Source of the DNA: Ralstonia sp. SET104
Lineage (GTDB): Bacteria; Pseudomonadota; Gammaproteobacteria; Burkholderiales; Burkholderiaceae
Assembly (NCBI RefSeq): GCF_003851545.1
Contig: NZ_BHVX01000001.1
Coordinates: forward strand, 1 to 64,000
Length of the DNA: 64,000 bases
Direction: 5' to 3'
Part shown: positions 18,305 to 27,084 of the stretch, piece after piece
Position numbering within the stretch: position 1 is the first letter of the stretch
How the letters are laid out: each line of letters opens with the position of its first letter
Program-made: the position numbers and the translations under genes
Notes under the pieces: model-generated
Told to the model about the DNA's origin: nothing
Databases searched by the model: none
Seen by the model: the letters and a program-made list of their open reading frames with translations, nothing else

Positions 18305-19513
18305 ATGAAACCGGCCCCCGCCGAGCCCCATTCTTCCGAGCCGAACCGCCTGCGGCGGCGCCTGCTGCACGCCGCCGCGTTGGCGTCCATGGGCACGCCC
18401 ACCATGGCCGCGGCCGCCACGCACCTTACCTCTACGACTTCGAAACCCATGACTATGTATGCCTACGTTGGCTCGCGCACCACGCGCGAGCGCAACGCCC
18501 GCGGCGACGGGATCAGCGTGTTCCGCGTCGACACGCACACCGCCGCGCTTGAGCCGGTGCAGCTCGTCAACAACCTGGTGAACCCCTCGTTCCTGGCGCT
18601 GAACCACGCAGGCGACCGGCTCTACACCGTGCATGGCGACCTGAGCGACATCAGTGCCTTCGCCGTCGACCGCGCCAGCGGTCAGCTCACTTTCCTTAAC
18701 AAGCAGAGCACGCAGGGCAAGAACCCCGTGCATCTGGCAATCGACCCGTCGGGCAAATTCATCGTGGTGACGAACCACATCGGCGCAAGTCTGGCCGTGC
18801 TGCCGATTGCCGGCGACGGCGCGCTCGGTGCGGTCACGCAATTGGTCAAGCTCGACGGCCCCGTCGGCCCGCACCGGGTTGAGCAGAAACAGGCCAAGCC
18901 GCACTTCAACCCGTTCGACCCGGCGGGCCGCTTTGTCATCGTCCCGGACAAGGGGCTGGACCGCACCTTCGCCTTCCGCTTTGCCGACGGCCGCCTGACG
19001 CCCGCAGCGCCCAGTTTTGTGGAAGCGCGCGAAGGCGCGGGCCCGCGCCATGTGGCGTTCCACCCGAACGGCCGCTTTGCCTATGTCGTCAACGAGCTGG
19101 ATTCGACCGTCACCACCTACGGCTATGACGCTGCCACCGCCACGCTCACACCGCGTCAGGTGCTGTCATCGCTGCCGGACAGCTTTACCGGCAACAGCCG
19201 CGCGTCAGAAATCGCAGTGGATACCGCAGGCCGCTTCGTCTATGCATCCAACCGCGGCGACGACAGCATCGCCGTGTTCCGCATCGACGCCGCCACGGGC
19301 CTGCTGCACTTCACTGGCGCGGACAAGACCGGCGGGCGCACACCGCGCTTCTTCACCATCGCCCCCGACGGCCGCTTCCTGTACGCACTGAACGAAGACA
19401 GCGACACCATCGTCGCTTTCGGCATCGATGCGCACAGCGGGCGCCTGCGCCCCACCGGCCTGAGCGTGCAGAGCGGCAGCCCCGTCTGCATGGTGTTCTC
19501 GCATCCGGCTTGA
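18305..19513 (+). CDS. Lactonase family protein (seven-bladed propeller), exported
   Basis: 402 aa from ATG 18305 behind GGAG. The N-terminus has Arg-rich RLRRRLLHAAALASMG, a Tat-like or Sec-like export signal. The rest is a 7-bladed propeller of the 6-phosphogluconolactonase/muconate-cycloisomerase-like family: GARHVAFHPNGRF-like repeats (GPRHVAFHPNGRFAYVVNEL, RFFTIAPDGRFLYALNEDSD). It is probably a periplasmic sugar- or organic-acid lactonase. It is the first gene of the plus-strand unit with a permease 1 bp downstream and a porin. Confidence 0.85.
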   Translation: MKPAPAEPHSSEPNRLRRRLLHAAALASMGTPTMAAAATHLTSTTSKPMTMYAYVGSRTTRERNARGDGISVFRVDTHTAALEPVQLVNNLVNPSFLALNHAGDRLYTVHGDLSDISAFAVDRASGQLTFLNKQSTQGKNPVHLAIDPSGKFIVVTNHIGASLAVLPIAGDGALGAVTQLVKLDGPVGPHRVEQKQAKPHFNPFDPAGRFVIVPDKGLDRTFAFRFADGRLTPAAPSFVEAREGAGPRHVAFHPNGRFAYVVNELDSTVTTYGYDAATATLTPRQVLSSLPDSFTGNSRASEIAVDTAGRFVYASNRGDDSIAVFRIDAATGLLHFTGADKTGGRTPRFFTIAPDGRFLYALNEDSDTIVAFGIDAHSGRLRPTGLSVQSGSPVCMVFSHPA

Positions 19514-19514
19514 G

Positions 19515-20882
19515 GTGAAGGTGAACGACGTGTCCAATTCCCCCGCTTCGGTGCCCACCAACACGATGAATATGCAAGCGCTTGCCACGCCCGACGAACA
19601 GGCGATCGTGCGCAAGATCACCTGGCGCATCATCCCGTTCGTGTTCGTGCTTTACATCATTTCGTATCTCGACCGCGCCAACATCGGCTACGCGGCGCTG
19701 CAGATGAACAAGGAGCTGGCGCTCAGCAGCGAGGCCTTCGGCTTCGTCTCGGGCATCTTCTTCATCGGCTACTTTCTGTTCGAGGTGCCCAGCAACGTCA
19801 TGCTCAACCGCTTCGGTGCGCGCCGCTGGATCGCGCGCATCCTGGTCACCTGGGGCATCGTGGCGATGGTCTCCGCCTTTGTGCAGAGCGCAACGCAGTT
19901 GTATGTGCTGCGCTTTTTGCTGGGCGTGGCGGAGGCCGGCTTCTTCCCAGGCATCATCGTCTACCTGACGTACTGGTTTCGCGCACGCGAGTTGGCGACC
20001 ACGGTGGCGCTATTCACGGCAGCGATTCCTGTTTCGTACATCATCGGTGCGCCGCTTTCCACGTGGATCATGGACAACGTCCACTGGCTGCAATGGAGCG
20101 GCTGGCGCTGGATGCTGCTGCTCGAGGGCGCACCGGCAGTCATCGGTGGCGTGCTGTGCTACCTCTACCTCGCCGATCGCCCCAAGGATGCCCGCTGGCT
20201 GTCCGAAGCCGAGCGCGACTGGCTGCTGGCGGAGCTGGAGCGCGATAAAAAAGCACGCCCCGCCGCCGCACACCTCGGCACGCTCAAGGTGATGGCAAAT
20301 CCGAAGGTGCTGTACCTGTCGTTCATCTACTTCGTCTACCAGTGCGGCAGCCTTGGCATCGGTTACTGGATGCCGCAGATCATCAAGGGCTTCTCGTCCA
20401 CGCTGTCGCACACGCAGGTGGGGCTGATCGCCATGCTGCCGTATGTGTTTGCGACGGTGGTGATGATCTGGTGGTCGCGCCGCTCCGACAAGCGCGCAGA
20501 GCGCAGGCTGCATTCAGCGATTCCGCTGGGCGTGGCGGCACTCACCTTCGTAGGCGCGGGCTTCATTGGCAACCCCGTTATGGCCATGGTGATGATCTGC
20601 CTGAGCCTAGCCGGTCTGTATGCGTTCAAGTCGCCGTTCTGGGCGTTGCCGACGCTGTTTCTCACGCGTTCCACTGCGGCCGTATCGATTGCCGTCATCA
20701 ACTCGGTGGGCAACCTCGGCGGCTTTGTCGGGCCATTCGCCATCGGGTATCTGAAAGGCCAGACGCATAGCACCACGGCGGGGCTGCTGTTTCTCGCCGG
20801 GCTGTTGGCTATCTCTTTTGTCATGACGGTGCTTGTGCGAGTGACGGAAACCGCCATTACCGAGCCGACGCAAGGCGACTGA
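19515..20882 (+). CDS. MFS transporter, anion:cation symporter (phthalate permease) type
   Basis: 455 aa if GTG 19515 is used; ATG 19566 is an alternative. Twelve hydrophobic segments are visible. RIIPFVFVLYIISYLDRANI and GYAALQMNKEL are signature-like for the ACS family, which takes up organic anions such as glucarate, tartrate or phthalate. The start follows the lactonase stop directly, so the two are translationally linked. It probably imports the product or substrate handled by the lactonase and aconitase. Confidence 0.88.
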   Translation: MKVNDVSNSPASVPTNTMNMQALATPDEQAIVRKITWRIIPFVFVLYIISYLDRANIGYAALQMNKELALSSEAFGFVSGIFFIGYFLFEVPSNVMLNRFGARRWIARILVTWGIVAMVSAFVQSATQLYVLRFLLGVAEAGFFPGIIVYLTYWFRARELATTVALFTAAIPVSYIIGAPLSTWIMDNVHWLQWSGWRWMLLLEGAPAVIGGVLCYLYLADRPKDARWLSEAERDWLLAELERDKKARPAAAHLGTLKVMANPKVLYLSFIYFVYQCGSLGIGYWMPQIIKGFSSTLSHTQVGLIAMLPYVFATVVMIWWSRRSDKRAERRLHSAIPLGVAALTFVGAGFIGNPVMAMVMICLSLAGLYAFKSPFWALPTLFLTRSTAAVSIAVINSVGNLGGFVGPFAIGYLKGQTHSTTAGLLFLAGLLAISFVMTVLVRVTETAITEPTQGD

Positions 20883-20983
20883 GCACCCATTCCCATTGTT
20901 CCCATCCAGCTGCCGGGCATCGCGCCGCCCGGCGGGCGGGCTGCTGCCTGCTCACTACACCAACACACCCCAGGGAGAATTTC

Positions 20984-22087
20984 ATGAAACACCTGCAATC
21001 GGCCGCACTGGCCACACTGGCCACACTGGCCGTCGGCATGACCGCCGGCTTCGCACACGCCCAATCGAGCGTCACGGTCTATGGCGTGGCGGACATCGGC
21101 ATCGAAGTCATCAACAACGTGCCGAAGACCGGCGGCGGCAGCGCATCCGTCGTGCGCATGCAACCGGGCAATCAGTCAGGCTCGCGCTTCGGCCTGCGTG
21201 GCGTGGAAGACCTCGGCGGCGGGATGAAGGCGCTGTTCCTGCTGGAGAACGGCACCAACCTCGACACCGGCACGCTGGCCAACGGCACCGGCAGCACATC
21301 GCGCCTGTTCGGCCGCAGTGCGTATGGCGGGCTGCAGGGCAGCGCTGGCACCGTCACGCTTGGCCGCCAGGATGCACCCATCTACGACTTCGCCAAGACG
21401 TATGACTTGCTGGGCGTTGCAGCGCGCTATTCGATCACGTCAATGGACGCAGTATTCGCCCAGCGCATCGACAACGCGATCAAGTATCTCGGCATCTTTG
21501 GCGGGCTGACGGTCGAAGCCACCTACAGCACAGGCTGGGACGCCGGCTTGGGCGCAGAAATCGCCGGTGCCAGCAAGGCGGGCCGACAGATCGGCGGACA
21601 GCTTGCGTATGCCATGGGCGCGACCAGCTTTGCGCTGGCGTATGACCAGACGCAAGGCTCCAGCGTGGCCTCGCAAGACTTGTCGAACAAGAATCTCGCC
21701 TTTGGCGCAGCGACTGCGCTCGGGCCGGTCAAGCTGGTGGGGGGGTATCGATGGGCACGCTCGCAGTACGGCGGTTCGACCGGCAGCACCGCGTTGACCA
21801 CGGCGCTGCGCTCGAACATGTATTGGCTTGGCGCCACGTACAACTTCACACCGGCGTGGTCCGTAACCGGCTCGGCCTACTACCTGGACAACCGCGCCAA
21901 CAATCAGGACCCGTGGCTGTTTATCGTGCAGGCCGATTACGCGCTCTCCAAGCGAACCGATCTGTACTTCACCGCAGCCCGTGCGCTGAACCGCAACGGT
22001 TCATCCATGGCGCTGGGCAGCGGCGGAGCGGCCCTGGCGGGCAGCAGTCAGACGGGCGCACTCATTGGCATGCGCCACAAGTTCTAA
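20984..22087 (+). CDS. Outer-membrane porin (Burkholderiales OmpC-like)
   Basis: 367 aa from ATG 20984 behind AGGGAG. It has a signal peptide (LATLATLAVGMTAGFAHA) and a mature start QSSVTVYGVADIGIEV, typical of trimeric 16-stranded porins of this order. SGSRFGLRGVEDLGGGMKAL and a C-terminal ...GMRHKF ending in Phe, needed for BamA recognition, are present. It lies 101 bp after the permease gene and is likely to give outer-membrane entry to the same solute. Confidence 0.92.
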   Translation: MKHLQSAALATLATLAVGMTAGFAHAQSSVTVYGVADIGIEVINNVPKTGGGSASVVRMQPGNQSGSRFGLRGVEDLGGGMKALFLLENGTNLDTGTLANGTGSTSRLFGRSAYGGLQGSAGTVTLGRQDAPIYDFAKTYDLLGVAARYSITSMDAVFAQRIDNAIKYLGIFGGLTVEATYSTGWDAGLGAEIAGASKAGRQIGGQLAYAMGATSFALAYDQTQGSSVASQDLSNKNLAFGAATALGPVKLVGGYRWARSQYGGSTGSTALTTALRSNMYWLGATYNFTPAWSVTGSAYYLDNRANNQDPWLFIVQADYALSKRTDLYFTAARALNRNGSSMALGSGGAALAGSSQTGALIGMRHKF

Positions 22088-22207
22088 GCGCGACAAGCGC
22101 CGACAGGCTGTCCTGATCTAACAGCCGGTGGCGCACGGGCAACGACCGGTTCGGCGAATGCAGTCCTTGCCTTCCAGAATCGCCGCACGTGCGCATGCGT
22201 TCAGCGT

Positions 22208-22540
22208 TCAGCGTTCGGGCGTAGGGCCAAGGTCGTCCACGGCGTGTCCGCCGGCTGGCTGGAGCGCGGCCTCGGTGGCGTCCACCTGAGCCGGTTCGGC
22301 ATCGATGGTCAGCAGGAAGCGGCCGCCAATGACTACGTTCTGGAATTTGCGCTCGTAGGTCTCGGCGTTTTCTCCGCCGGGCTCGTAGTCGCCGCAAAGG
22401 AAGTTGCCGCACAAGGCACCTGCTTCGTCACCTTGATGCGACAGCGCCACACGCTCCAGCGTGAGACCGGTATTCAGCACGGCCTGCCGGGCGGCTTCAG
22501 CGGCGGCGTGGTCTGTGAAAATGCGGACGATGGTCGGCAT
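22208..22540 (-). CDS. Conserved hypothetical protein, 110 aa
   Basis: Start ATG 22540 follows AGGAGA. The chain begins PTIVRIFTDHAAAEAARQAV and continues with alternating strands and helices, giving a ferredoxin-like or stress-protein-like small domain (TDHAAAEAARQAVLNTG resembles repeats in general stress-type proteins). Two Cys (ALCGNFLCG) are four residues apart. No signal or membrane segment is seen. I cannot assign a function. Confidence 0.65.
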   Translation of the reverse strand: MPTIVRIFTDHAAAEAARQAVLNTGLTLERVALSHQGDEAGALCGNFLCGDYEPGGENAETYERKFQNVVIGGRFLLTIDAEPAQVDATEAALQPAGGHAVDDLGPTPER

Positions 22541-22611
22541 GGGTTTCTCCTGGTCGTGGTGAACCCAGAGGCGACGCATCCACCGTGCCTGACGGCGCGG
22601 CTGGCTGGCGC

Positions 22612-22962
22612 TTAGAACAGCGCCATCTGCCGCATCCCAAACCCGATCGCCTCTTCCACCCGCATACGTGCGTGCGTGAGCGACCCTTCGATGCCCGAGA
22701 GCGTGCCGGCCAGCCAGCGATAGAGCAGCGGCGCCTGACCGCGCGGGCTCAGGTGGATTTCACCGAGTTTCTTGCCGCGCTTGTCGCGATAGTAGTGGGA
22801 GCGGTAGCCGCGTTCCCAATGCGTGATCGGGCCGCGCCATCGGCGCAGGCGGCGAGGTTTGATGGGGGAAATTTCGGCTGGTGATACCGACGCCTGTTCC
22901 TCCCAGCCGAAAGCGGGTTTGGCGAACAGCGGCAAACCTTCCAGATCGGGGTAGAAATCCAT
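22612..22962 (-). CDS. Conserved hypothetical protein, 116 aa
   Basis: Start ATG 22962 (MDFYPDLEGLPLFAKPAFGW). The chain is basic, with KPRRLRRWRGPITHWERGYR, and ends in a helical part (SGIEGSLTHARMRVEEAIGFG). No transmembrane segment and no familiar motif. The gene lies between two other minus-strand hypotheticals and the divergent chorismate mutase. Coding character (third-position GC) supports a real gene; role unknown. Confidence 0.6.
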   Translation of the reverse strand: MDFYPDLEGLPLFAKPAFGWEEQASVSPAEISPIKPRRLRRWRGPITHWERGYRSHYYRDKRGKKLGEIHLSPRGQAPLLYRWLAGTLSGIEGSLTHARMRVEEAIGFGMRQMALF

Positions 22963-23180
22963 CGTCGTATGCTCAGCTAGCCGCGCCGCCGCAGGCTTTA
23001 CAGACAAACACGGCGCGTAGCCCGCATGATACCTGGGTTTGTGGCAGACAGCACGTGCAAACGGCCTAACGGCGCGCACTGGCGCGCATCGGAACAACGT
23101 TGTCCACGCCGAGTCATCGGGGCTTCGGTATGATGGCCGCTCCCATCCGCAAGACACGCGGCAATCGTCGGGTACCGAGC

Positions 23181-23759
23181 ATGAAGACCGTCTTTAACAC
23201 ATTGATGACACCCCGAATCGCCTGTGCCCTGTTGTTGGCGGCAGCCTGCGCCGCCCAGGCCCACGCCCAGGAAAACACCTTCGCACCGCTGCTCCGCCAT
23301 CTGGCGGATCGCCTCGTCACCGCAGATCAGGTGGCGCTGAGCAAATGGGATAGCGGGCAGCCGGTCTACGACCCGGCGCGCGAGGCCAAGGTCATTGCCA
23401 ATGTCTCGGCAGAGGCGCCCGGCTACGGCTTGGCGGCGGCGGACGCAGGGAATGTCTTCACAGACCAGATCGAGGCAAACAAGGAAGTGCAGTACGCGCT
23501 GCTGAACGACTGGCGCCGGGCCGGTGCCGCACCCACCGCGCAGCGGCAGAGCCTGCCGGAGGTGATCCGGCCCAAGCTGGACGGGCTGCAGAAATCCATC
23601 CTGCAAGCGTTGCGCGATGCCGCCCCGGCCCGCAGCCAGACGGATTGCCCGACACAGGTGGCGAATGCAATCGGCCGTGTGGCGCATGAGAAATCGCTCG
23701 ATACGCTGCACCGTATCGCATTGGACCGCGCAATGGCACGGCTCTGCACGGCACGCTGA
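23181..23759 (+). CDS. Secreted chorismate mutase (AroQ gamma type)
   Basis: 192 aa from ATG 23181. A signal peptide (RIACALLLAAACAAQAHA) precedes an all-helical AroQ domain. LLRHLADRLVTADQVALSKWDSG resembles the first helix with its catalytic Arg and Lys, and FTDQIEANKEVQYALLNDWR the second. Periplasmic AroQ-gamma enzymes convert chorismate to prephenate outside the cytoplasm; their purpose is not settled. The single Cys pair near the C-terminus (DCPT, LCTAR) may form a disulfide. Confidence 0.88.
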   Translation: MKTVFNTLMTPRIACALLLAAACAAQAHAQENTFAPLLRHLADRLVTADQVALSKWDSGQPVYDPAREAKVIANVSAEAPGYGLAAADAGNVFTDQIEANKEVQYALLNDWRRAGAAPTAQRQSLPEVIRPKLDGLQKSILQALRDAAPARSQTDCPTQVANAIGRVAHEKSLDTLHRIALDRAMARLCTAR

Positions 23760-23809
23760 TCCCATGAAAGAAGCGGCGCGGCCTTCATCGTCCGAAGAGC
23801 AGGAAGGTC

Positions 23810-23893
23810 ATGGCAGACCTGATTGACGCCCCCCCTGCCCGCACCGCAACCTTGAACCCCGGTGGCCGTTGCGCAAGTTGCAATTGCGGCTGA
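23810..23893 (+). CDS. 27-residue Cys-rich peptide
   Basis: An ATG at 23810 preceded by AGGAAGG at good spacing opens a 27-codon frame. It begins MADLIDAPPARTATLNP and ends GGRCASCNCG before a TGA. The CxxCxC tail could bind a metal or be modified. It lies 50 bp after the chorismate mutase and is convergent with the sulfurtransferase gene. I do not recognise it; evidence for a gene is the strong ribosome-binding site plus the unusual Cys spacing. Confidence 0.4.
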   Translation: MADLIDAPPARTATLNPGGRCASCNCG

Positions 23894-23916
23894 CGCCGGC
23901 CAGCCCGTTACACAGT

Positions 23917-24888
23917 TCAGCGCACCGGTACGCTGACCATAGGCCGATTCTCCTGCGTCCATTCCATCGTTGAGCCGTCGTACAGGCGAACGTTCGGCAT
24001 CTTGAGGATTTCTGACATCACGAACCAAGCCCCTGAGCCCAGGTGCCCAGTGTTGCAGTACGTGATGGCCGGTGCAGTTGTCCGAATTCCGGATTGCTCC
24101 AAGACAGACTGGTAAGCGGCAGATGGCAGAAATTTGGCGACACCGCCTTCCATCTTGACTTGAACGTCGGGAGGAAAGACGCGAGCCCCCGGAATATGTC
24201 CGTAGTCCTTGACGTCGGAGCGCTTGGCTAGCCCGAAGTACTGGAGCAAGTCACGCGCGTCCACCAACTGCGTCTTATGGCTCTTCATCGCTTGCGCTAC
24301 ATCTTTCGATTCAGCCACCAGCGCTTTGTCCTCAGCCGTGCTGACCCAATCCCCTTTCGTGGGGGCACTGGCTGCACTGCTGACGCTGCGCCCTTCGTTG
24401 AGCCAGCCGGCCAACCCGCCGTCGAGAATGGCCATGTTCTTCTCGCCGTAGTATTTAAACTGCCAATACAGCCGCGTCGCCTGGTCGATATCCGAGGCGC
24501 TCTGCCCCATGGCAACAAGCACAATCGGCTTGTTCGCGACCACGCCTGCGGCCTGCATCAGGTGCTCGAATTCCGGCTTCTCCGGGTTCATGTACTTCAC
24601 AACCAGATTGCCAATCTTCCTGTCCGTTCGGATGGTCTGAAAGTCAATCAGCAGGGCTCCCGGGATGTGGCCGCCAACGCCCACAAGAACCTTGCCACCA
24701 GCCTTCGTGTCGGTTTCGTAGGCGGGCTGTGTCGTGAATGATTGTGTGTCGCTGCGGATATCGACGATCTGCACCTCGCTGCTATGCTGCGCCAACCAGG
24801 CCGCGTCGACGACCGGCCCTGGCACCTCAAGCGCAAGCGCCGAGCCAGAAAGGGTCAACCCGAGCAACAGAAACCGAATTCGGTCCAT
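23917..24888 (-). CDS. Exported sulfurtransferase (tandem rhodanese)
   Basis: 323 aa from ATG 24888 behind AGGAGA, with a signal peptide (IRFLLLGLTLSGSALA). Two rhodanese domains: the first (about 25-165) has VLVAMGQSASD where the active Cys would be, so it is probably inactive. The second (about 190-320) has TYCNTGHLGSGAW with the persulfide-forming Cys. It would move sulfane sulfur from thiosulfate or a polysulfide in the periplasm. It is the last gene of a minus-strand run that includes YeeE/YedE sulfur transporters. Confidence 0.88.
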   Translation of the reverse strand: MDRIRFLLLGLTLSGSALALEVPGPVVDAAWLAQHSSEVQIVDIRSDTQSFTTQPAYETDTKAGGKVLVGVGGHIPGALLIDFQTIRTDRKIGNLVVKYMNPEKPEFEHLMQAAGVVANKPIVLVAMGQSASDIDQATRLYWQFKYYGEKNMAILDGGLAGWLNEGRSVSSAASAPTKGDWVSTAEDKALVAESKDVAQAMKSHKTQLVDARDLLQYFGLAKRSDVKDYGHIPGARVFPPDVQVKMEGGVAKFLPSAAYQSVLEQSGIRTTAPAITYCNTGHLGSGAWFVMSEILKMPNVRLYDGSTMEWTQENRPMVSVPVR

Positions 24889-24905
24889 GACCAGTCTCCT
24901 CGCGT

Positions 24906-25571
24906 TCAGATAACAACGCACCCTGCAGAATCGAACGCTTCTTCGATTTGCAGCAGGCGTTTCGGAACATCAATCATCTGCTGACTCAGAACCTGGAGTT
25001 CCTTGCTTGCCAGCACGGCCTCTTTCCCTTCTGCGCGGGCGTGTGACTCGACAACAGCGTCGCGTTGTTCAAGCAAAGCGCCGATGTCTGCGGCATAAAT
25101 GCAGGTCATTGCGGTTAGCCAGCGCGCCACGGGCGCCAACCTGCCAGCCGTGGCCAATCGGAATCCGGCCAGTCTTGGAACGATGTGCGTTGCCGGCAGC
25201 CAGTCCTCGTCAGTCACCCAGCGATTCGTCGTAAACAATCGGAACGCCTCGCCCCGCGCATTCACCGAAATGCCGACAAGATGGCTATAGCCGCTGGCGT
25301 CCGGCCGTTTGCTGCCGCTGGAAACAAAGAGATGAAAGTGCCCATGCTCGTTGACTGGCCGGTCTGACGCTGCATGGGCGTGGTAGTAGGCAATCGTCCC
25401 TGCTGCTTCATCGCGGAGATCGAATGCCGGATAGTGATTCCATTCCATGAAGCGATGACTGCCCGCCATCGCGGCCAGAGCGATGCTCTTTCCTTGCCGC
25501 GCGTAGGCGGCTTGCACCTGCACCAGACTTTCAGCGGCCCGGTATCGGCGGACGGTCGCACGCTGCGGCAT
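24906..25571 (-). CDS. DUF6969-like protein of the sulfur island
   Basis: 221 aa from ATG 25571, starting 6 nt after the stop of the upstream SPCxP-repeat gene, so translation is likely coupled. Notable stretches are AMAGSHRFMEWNHYPAFDLR, HAHAASDRPVNEHGHFHLFV (His-rich) and LVGISVNARGEAFRLFTTNR. The His cluster could bind a metal. No signal peptide. I believe it matches the uncharacterised DUF6969 family, but this is from memory. Role presumably linked to thiosulfate or persulfide handling by gene neighbours. Confidence 0.7.
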   Translation of the reverse strand: MPQRATVRRYRAAESLVQVQAAYARQGKSIALAAMAGSHRFMEWNHYPAFDLRDEAAGTIAYYHAHAASDRPVNEHGHFHLFVSSGSKRPDASGYSHLVGISVNARGEAFRLFTTNRWVTDEDWLPATHIVPRLAGFRLATAGRLAPVARWLTAMTCIYAADIGALLEQRDAVVESHARAEGKEAVLASKELQVLSQQMIDVPKRLLQIEEAFDSAGCVVI

Positions 25572-25577
25572 CTTTGT

Positions 25578-25895
25578 TCAGCGCCTGGGCGCGCATGGGC
25601 TTTCTGAACCCTGCGAACCACGAGCCTTTGCCGGCGCGCAAGGGCTGTCTTTGGCGTTGCGTCGAGACGGCGCGCATGGACTTCCTGAAGCCCCTGACTT
25701 CGACTCACGCTTAGGCGAACACGGGCTGCCCGGCTGCCCCTTCGTGGCCGACGCGACATCCGGCCCCTCTCGGACTGCCGCGTCCGCTGCGACGGCAGTG
25801 GCAGCAGTGGGAGCAGCGGCGGCACAGCTCATCGCAATAGCGAGTGCCGGCAACGCGCGTGATAGCCGCTGTTTTGAACTGCACACGGATTTCAT
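25578..25895 (-). CDS. Exported protein with four SPC(A/S)P repeats
   Basis: 105 aa. It begins MKSVCSSKQRLSRALPALAI with a hydrophobic export signal that ends near AVAADA. The mature part is low in complexity and basic. It carries four evenly spaced units: SPCSP, SPCAP, SPCAP and SPCAP, about 15 residues apart, each with one Cys between prolines. Its ATG overlaps the stop of the upstream YeeE/YedE gene (ATGA). No known family recognised. A periplasmic sulfane-sulfur or metal carrier is a reasonable guess. Confidence 0.7.
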   Translation of the reverse strand: MKSVCSSKQRLSRALPALAIAMSCAAAAPTAATAVAADAAVREGPDVASATKGQPGSPCSPKRESKSGASGSPCAPSRRNAKDSPCAPAKARGSQGSESPCAPRR

Positions 25896-26530
25896 ATACG
25901 GGCCCCTTCAGACGATGATGTTTCGGCAGCGCTGTCGATATCCATGACTTGGTCGGCGGTCATTGGGCCCTTGAGACGGCGCTCAAAGTACGCACCAACC
26001 GCGAACAACACGAATGCAATGAAGACCAGGCTTGCCAATACCCCCCACACGGGCGCGCCGAGCACCTCGGGCAACGTATCCTTGCCTCCCGTGTCTCCCA
26101 AGGTGGTCCAGGGCTCGACAAGCCGGAACACAATGGCAAATGCCCCCGTGCCGATGACCATGCCAGCACCGAACAGCAGCGCATCCAGCCGCCCGGAGAA
26201 CAAACCCACGACAGATGTCCCGGGGCAATAGCCGCCCATGGCGAAGCCAGCACCAAGCAAGGCGCCACCGATGGCAACGGCGCCAAGATAGGCAGGCGGG
26301 ACGAATACGTTGTCTAAATTGACGACGCCGCCCTGCGCGAGGATTTGCAGCCCAAGCGCGGCAACAACGATGGCGGTAAACATGACTTTGAACACTGACC
26401 AGTCCGAAAGCCTGAACTGCGCCGTCAGTTTGCACGGGCTGCCAAAGCCGGCGTTCTCCAGCACGTACCCAAACAGGACACCGCACAACAGCCCGGAAGC
26501 CAGGCCAGCATCATTTGCCGGAAAGCTCAT
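25892..26530 (-). CDS. YeeE/YedE-family sulfur transporter, second component
   Basis: 212 aa from ATG 26530 behind GGAGG. About five membrane segments with the family Cys motifs in GFGSPCKLTAQF and AMGGYCPGTSVVG. YeeE/YedE (TsuA-like) proteins import thiosulfate or sulfane sulfur by relaying it between membrane Cys residues. It overlaps the preceding gene by 4 bp (ATGA) and pairs with it as the two halves of a split transporter. It ends in a soluble acidic tail. Confidence 0.88.
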   Translation of the reverse strand: MSFPANDAGLASGLLCGVLFGYVLENAGFGSPCKLTAQFRLSDWSVFKVMFTAIVVAALGLQILAQGGVVNLDNVFVPPAYLGAVAIGGALLGAGFAMGGYCPGTSVVGLFSGRLDALLFGAGMVIGTGAFAIVFRLVEPWTTLGDTGGKDTLPEVLGAPVWGVLASLVFIAFVLFAVGAYFERRLKGPMTADQVMDIDSAAETSSSEGARI

Positions 26531-27057
26531 TGCGGACCTCCCTTGACCAAGCGACTGACAACCAGTCCAGCAACGAAGAAGGCGACCAGGAACATGAATC
26601 CGGCGACGCCAAGAACTGCTGAACCGGAAAGCCCCATCCCACTCGTGCAGCCCGCAGCAACGCGGGCCCCGAAGCCAGACAACACGCCGCCGAATAACGC
26701 GAGAACCGCGCGAAGCGCCGCACCGTAAGGTCGAGTCCCGTCGAGGCGAATCCGAAACCGCCCAGCGCTCAAACTTGCCGCGAAGGCGCCCAGCCCGACC
26801 CCAACCACTTCCCACGTAATCCAGTTGGCCAGCGGATTGCTGTCAGCCACCAGCGGCCCCAGGTACGCATTGCTTTGCGTGGCGGAAGGAGCCACCTCCA
26901 CGCCGAACCATGCGGTCACGCGCGTCACGAACCCCGAGGCGCCAAGTCCGTGCCCTGTCAACAGAAATGTCAGGAGCAGAACCAGCCCCAAAGCAACGCC
27001 CGCAAGAAGGGGTGGCCAGAACGGACGAACAACATGCTCGGAGGCTGGCGTTTTCAT
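26527..27057 (-). CDS. YeeE/YedE-family sulfur transporter, first component
   Basis: 176 aa with about four membrane segments and the conserved Cys motif GARVAAGCTSGMGLSGSAVL. It is shorter than the fused E. coli YeeE and is complemented by the next gene, which overlaps it by 4 bp. Together they would form the full 8-9 helix importer for thiosulfate or related sulfur species. ATG 27057 lies 27 bp after the Met-rich protein gene. Confidence 0.87.
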   Translation of the reverse strand: MKTPASEHVVRPFWPPLLAGVALGLVLLLTFLLTGHGLGASGFVTRVTAWFGVEVAPSATQSNAYLGPLVADSNPLANWITWEVVGVGLGAFAASLSAGRFRIRLDGTRPYGAALRAVLALFGGVLSGFGARVAAGCTSGMGLSGSAVLGVAGFMFLVAFFVAGLVVSRLVKGGPQ

Positions 27058-27084
27058 GGTGTCGCACCATTCATCGAATCGACG

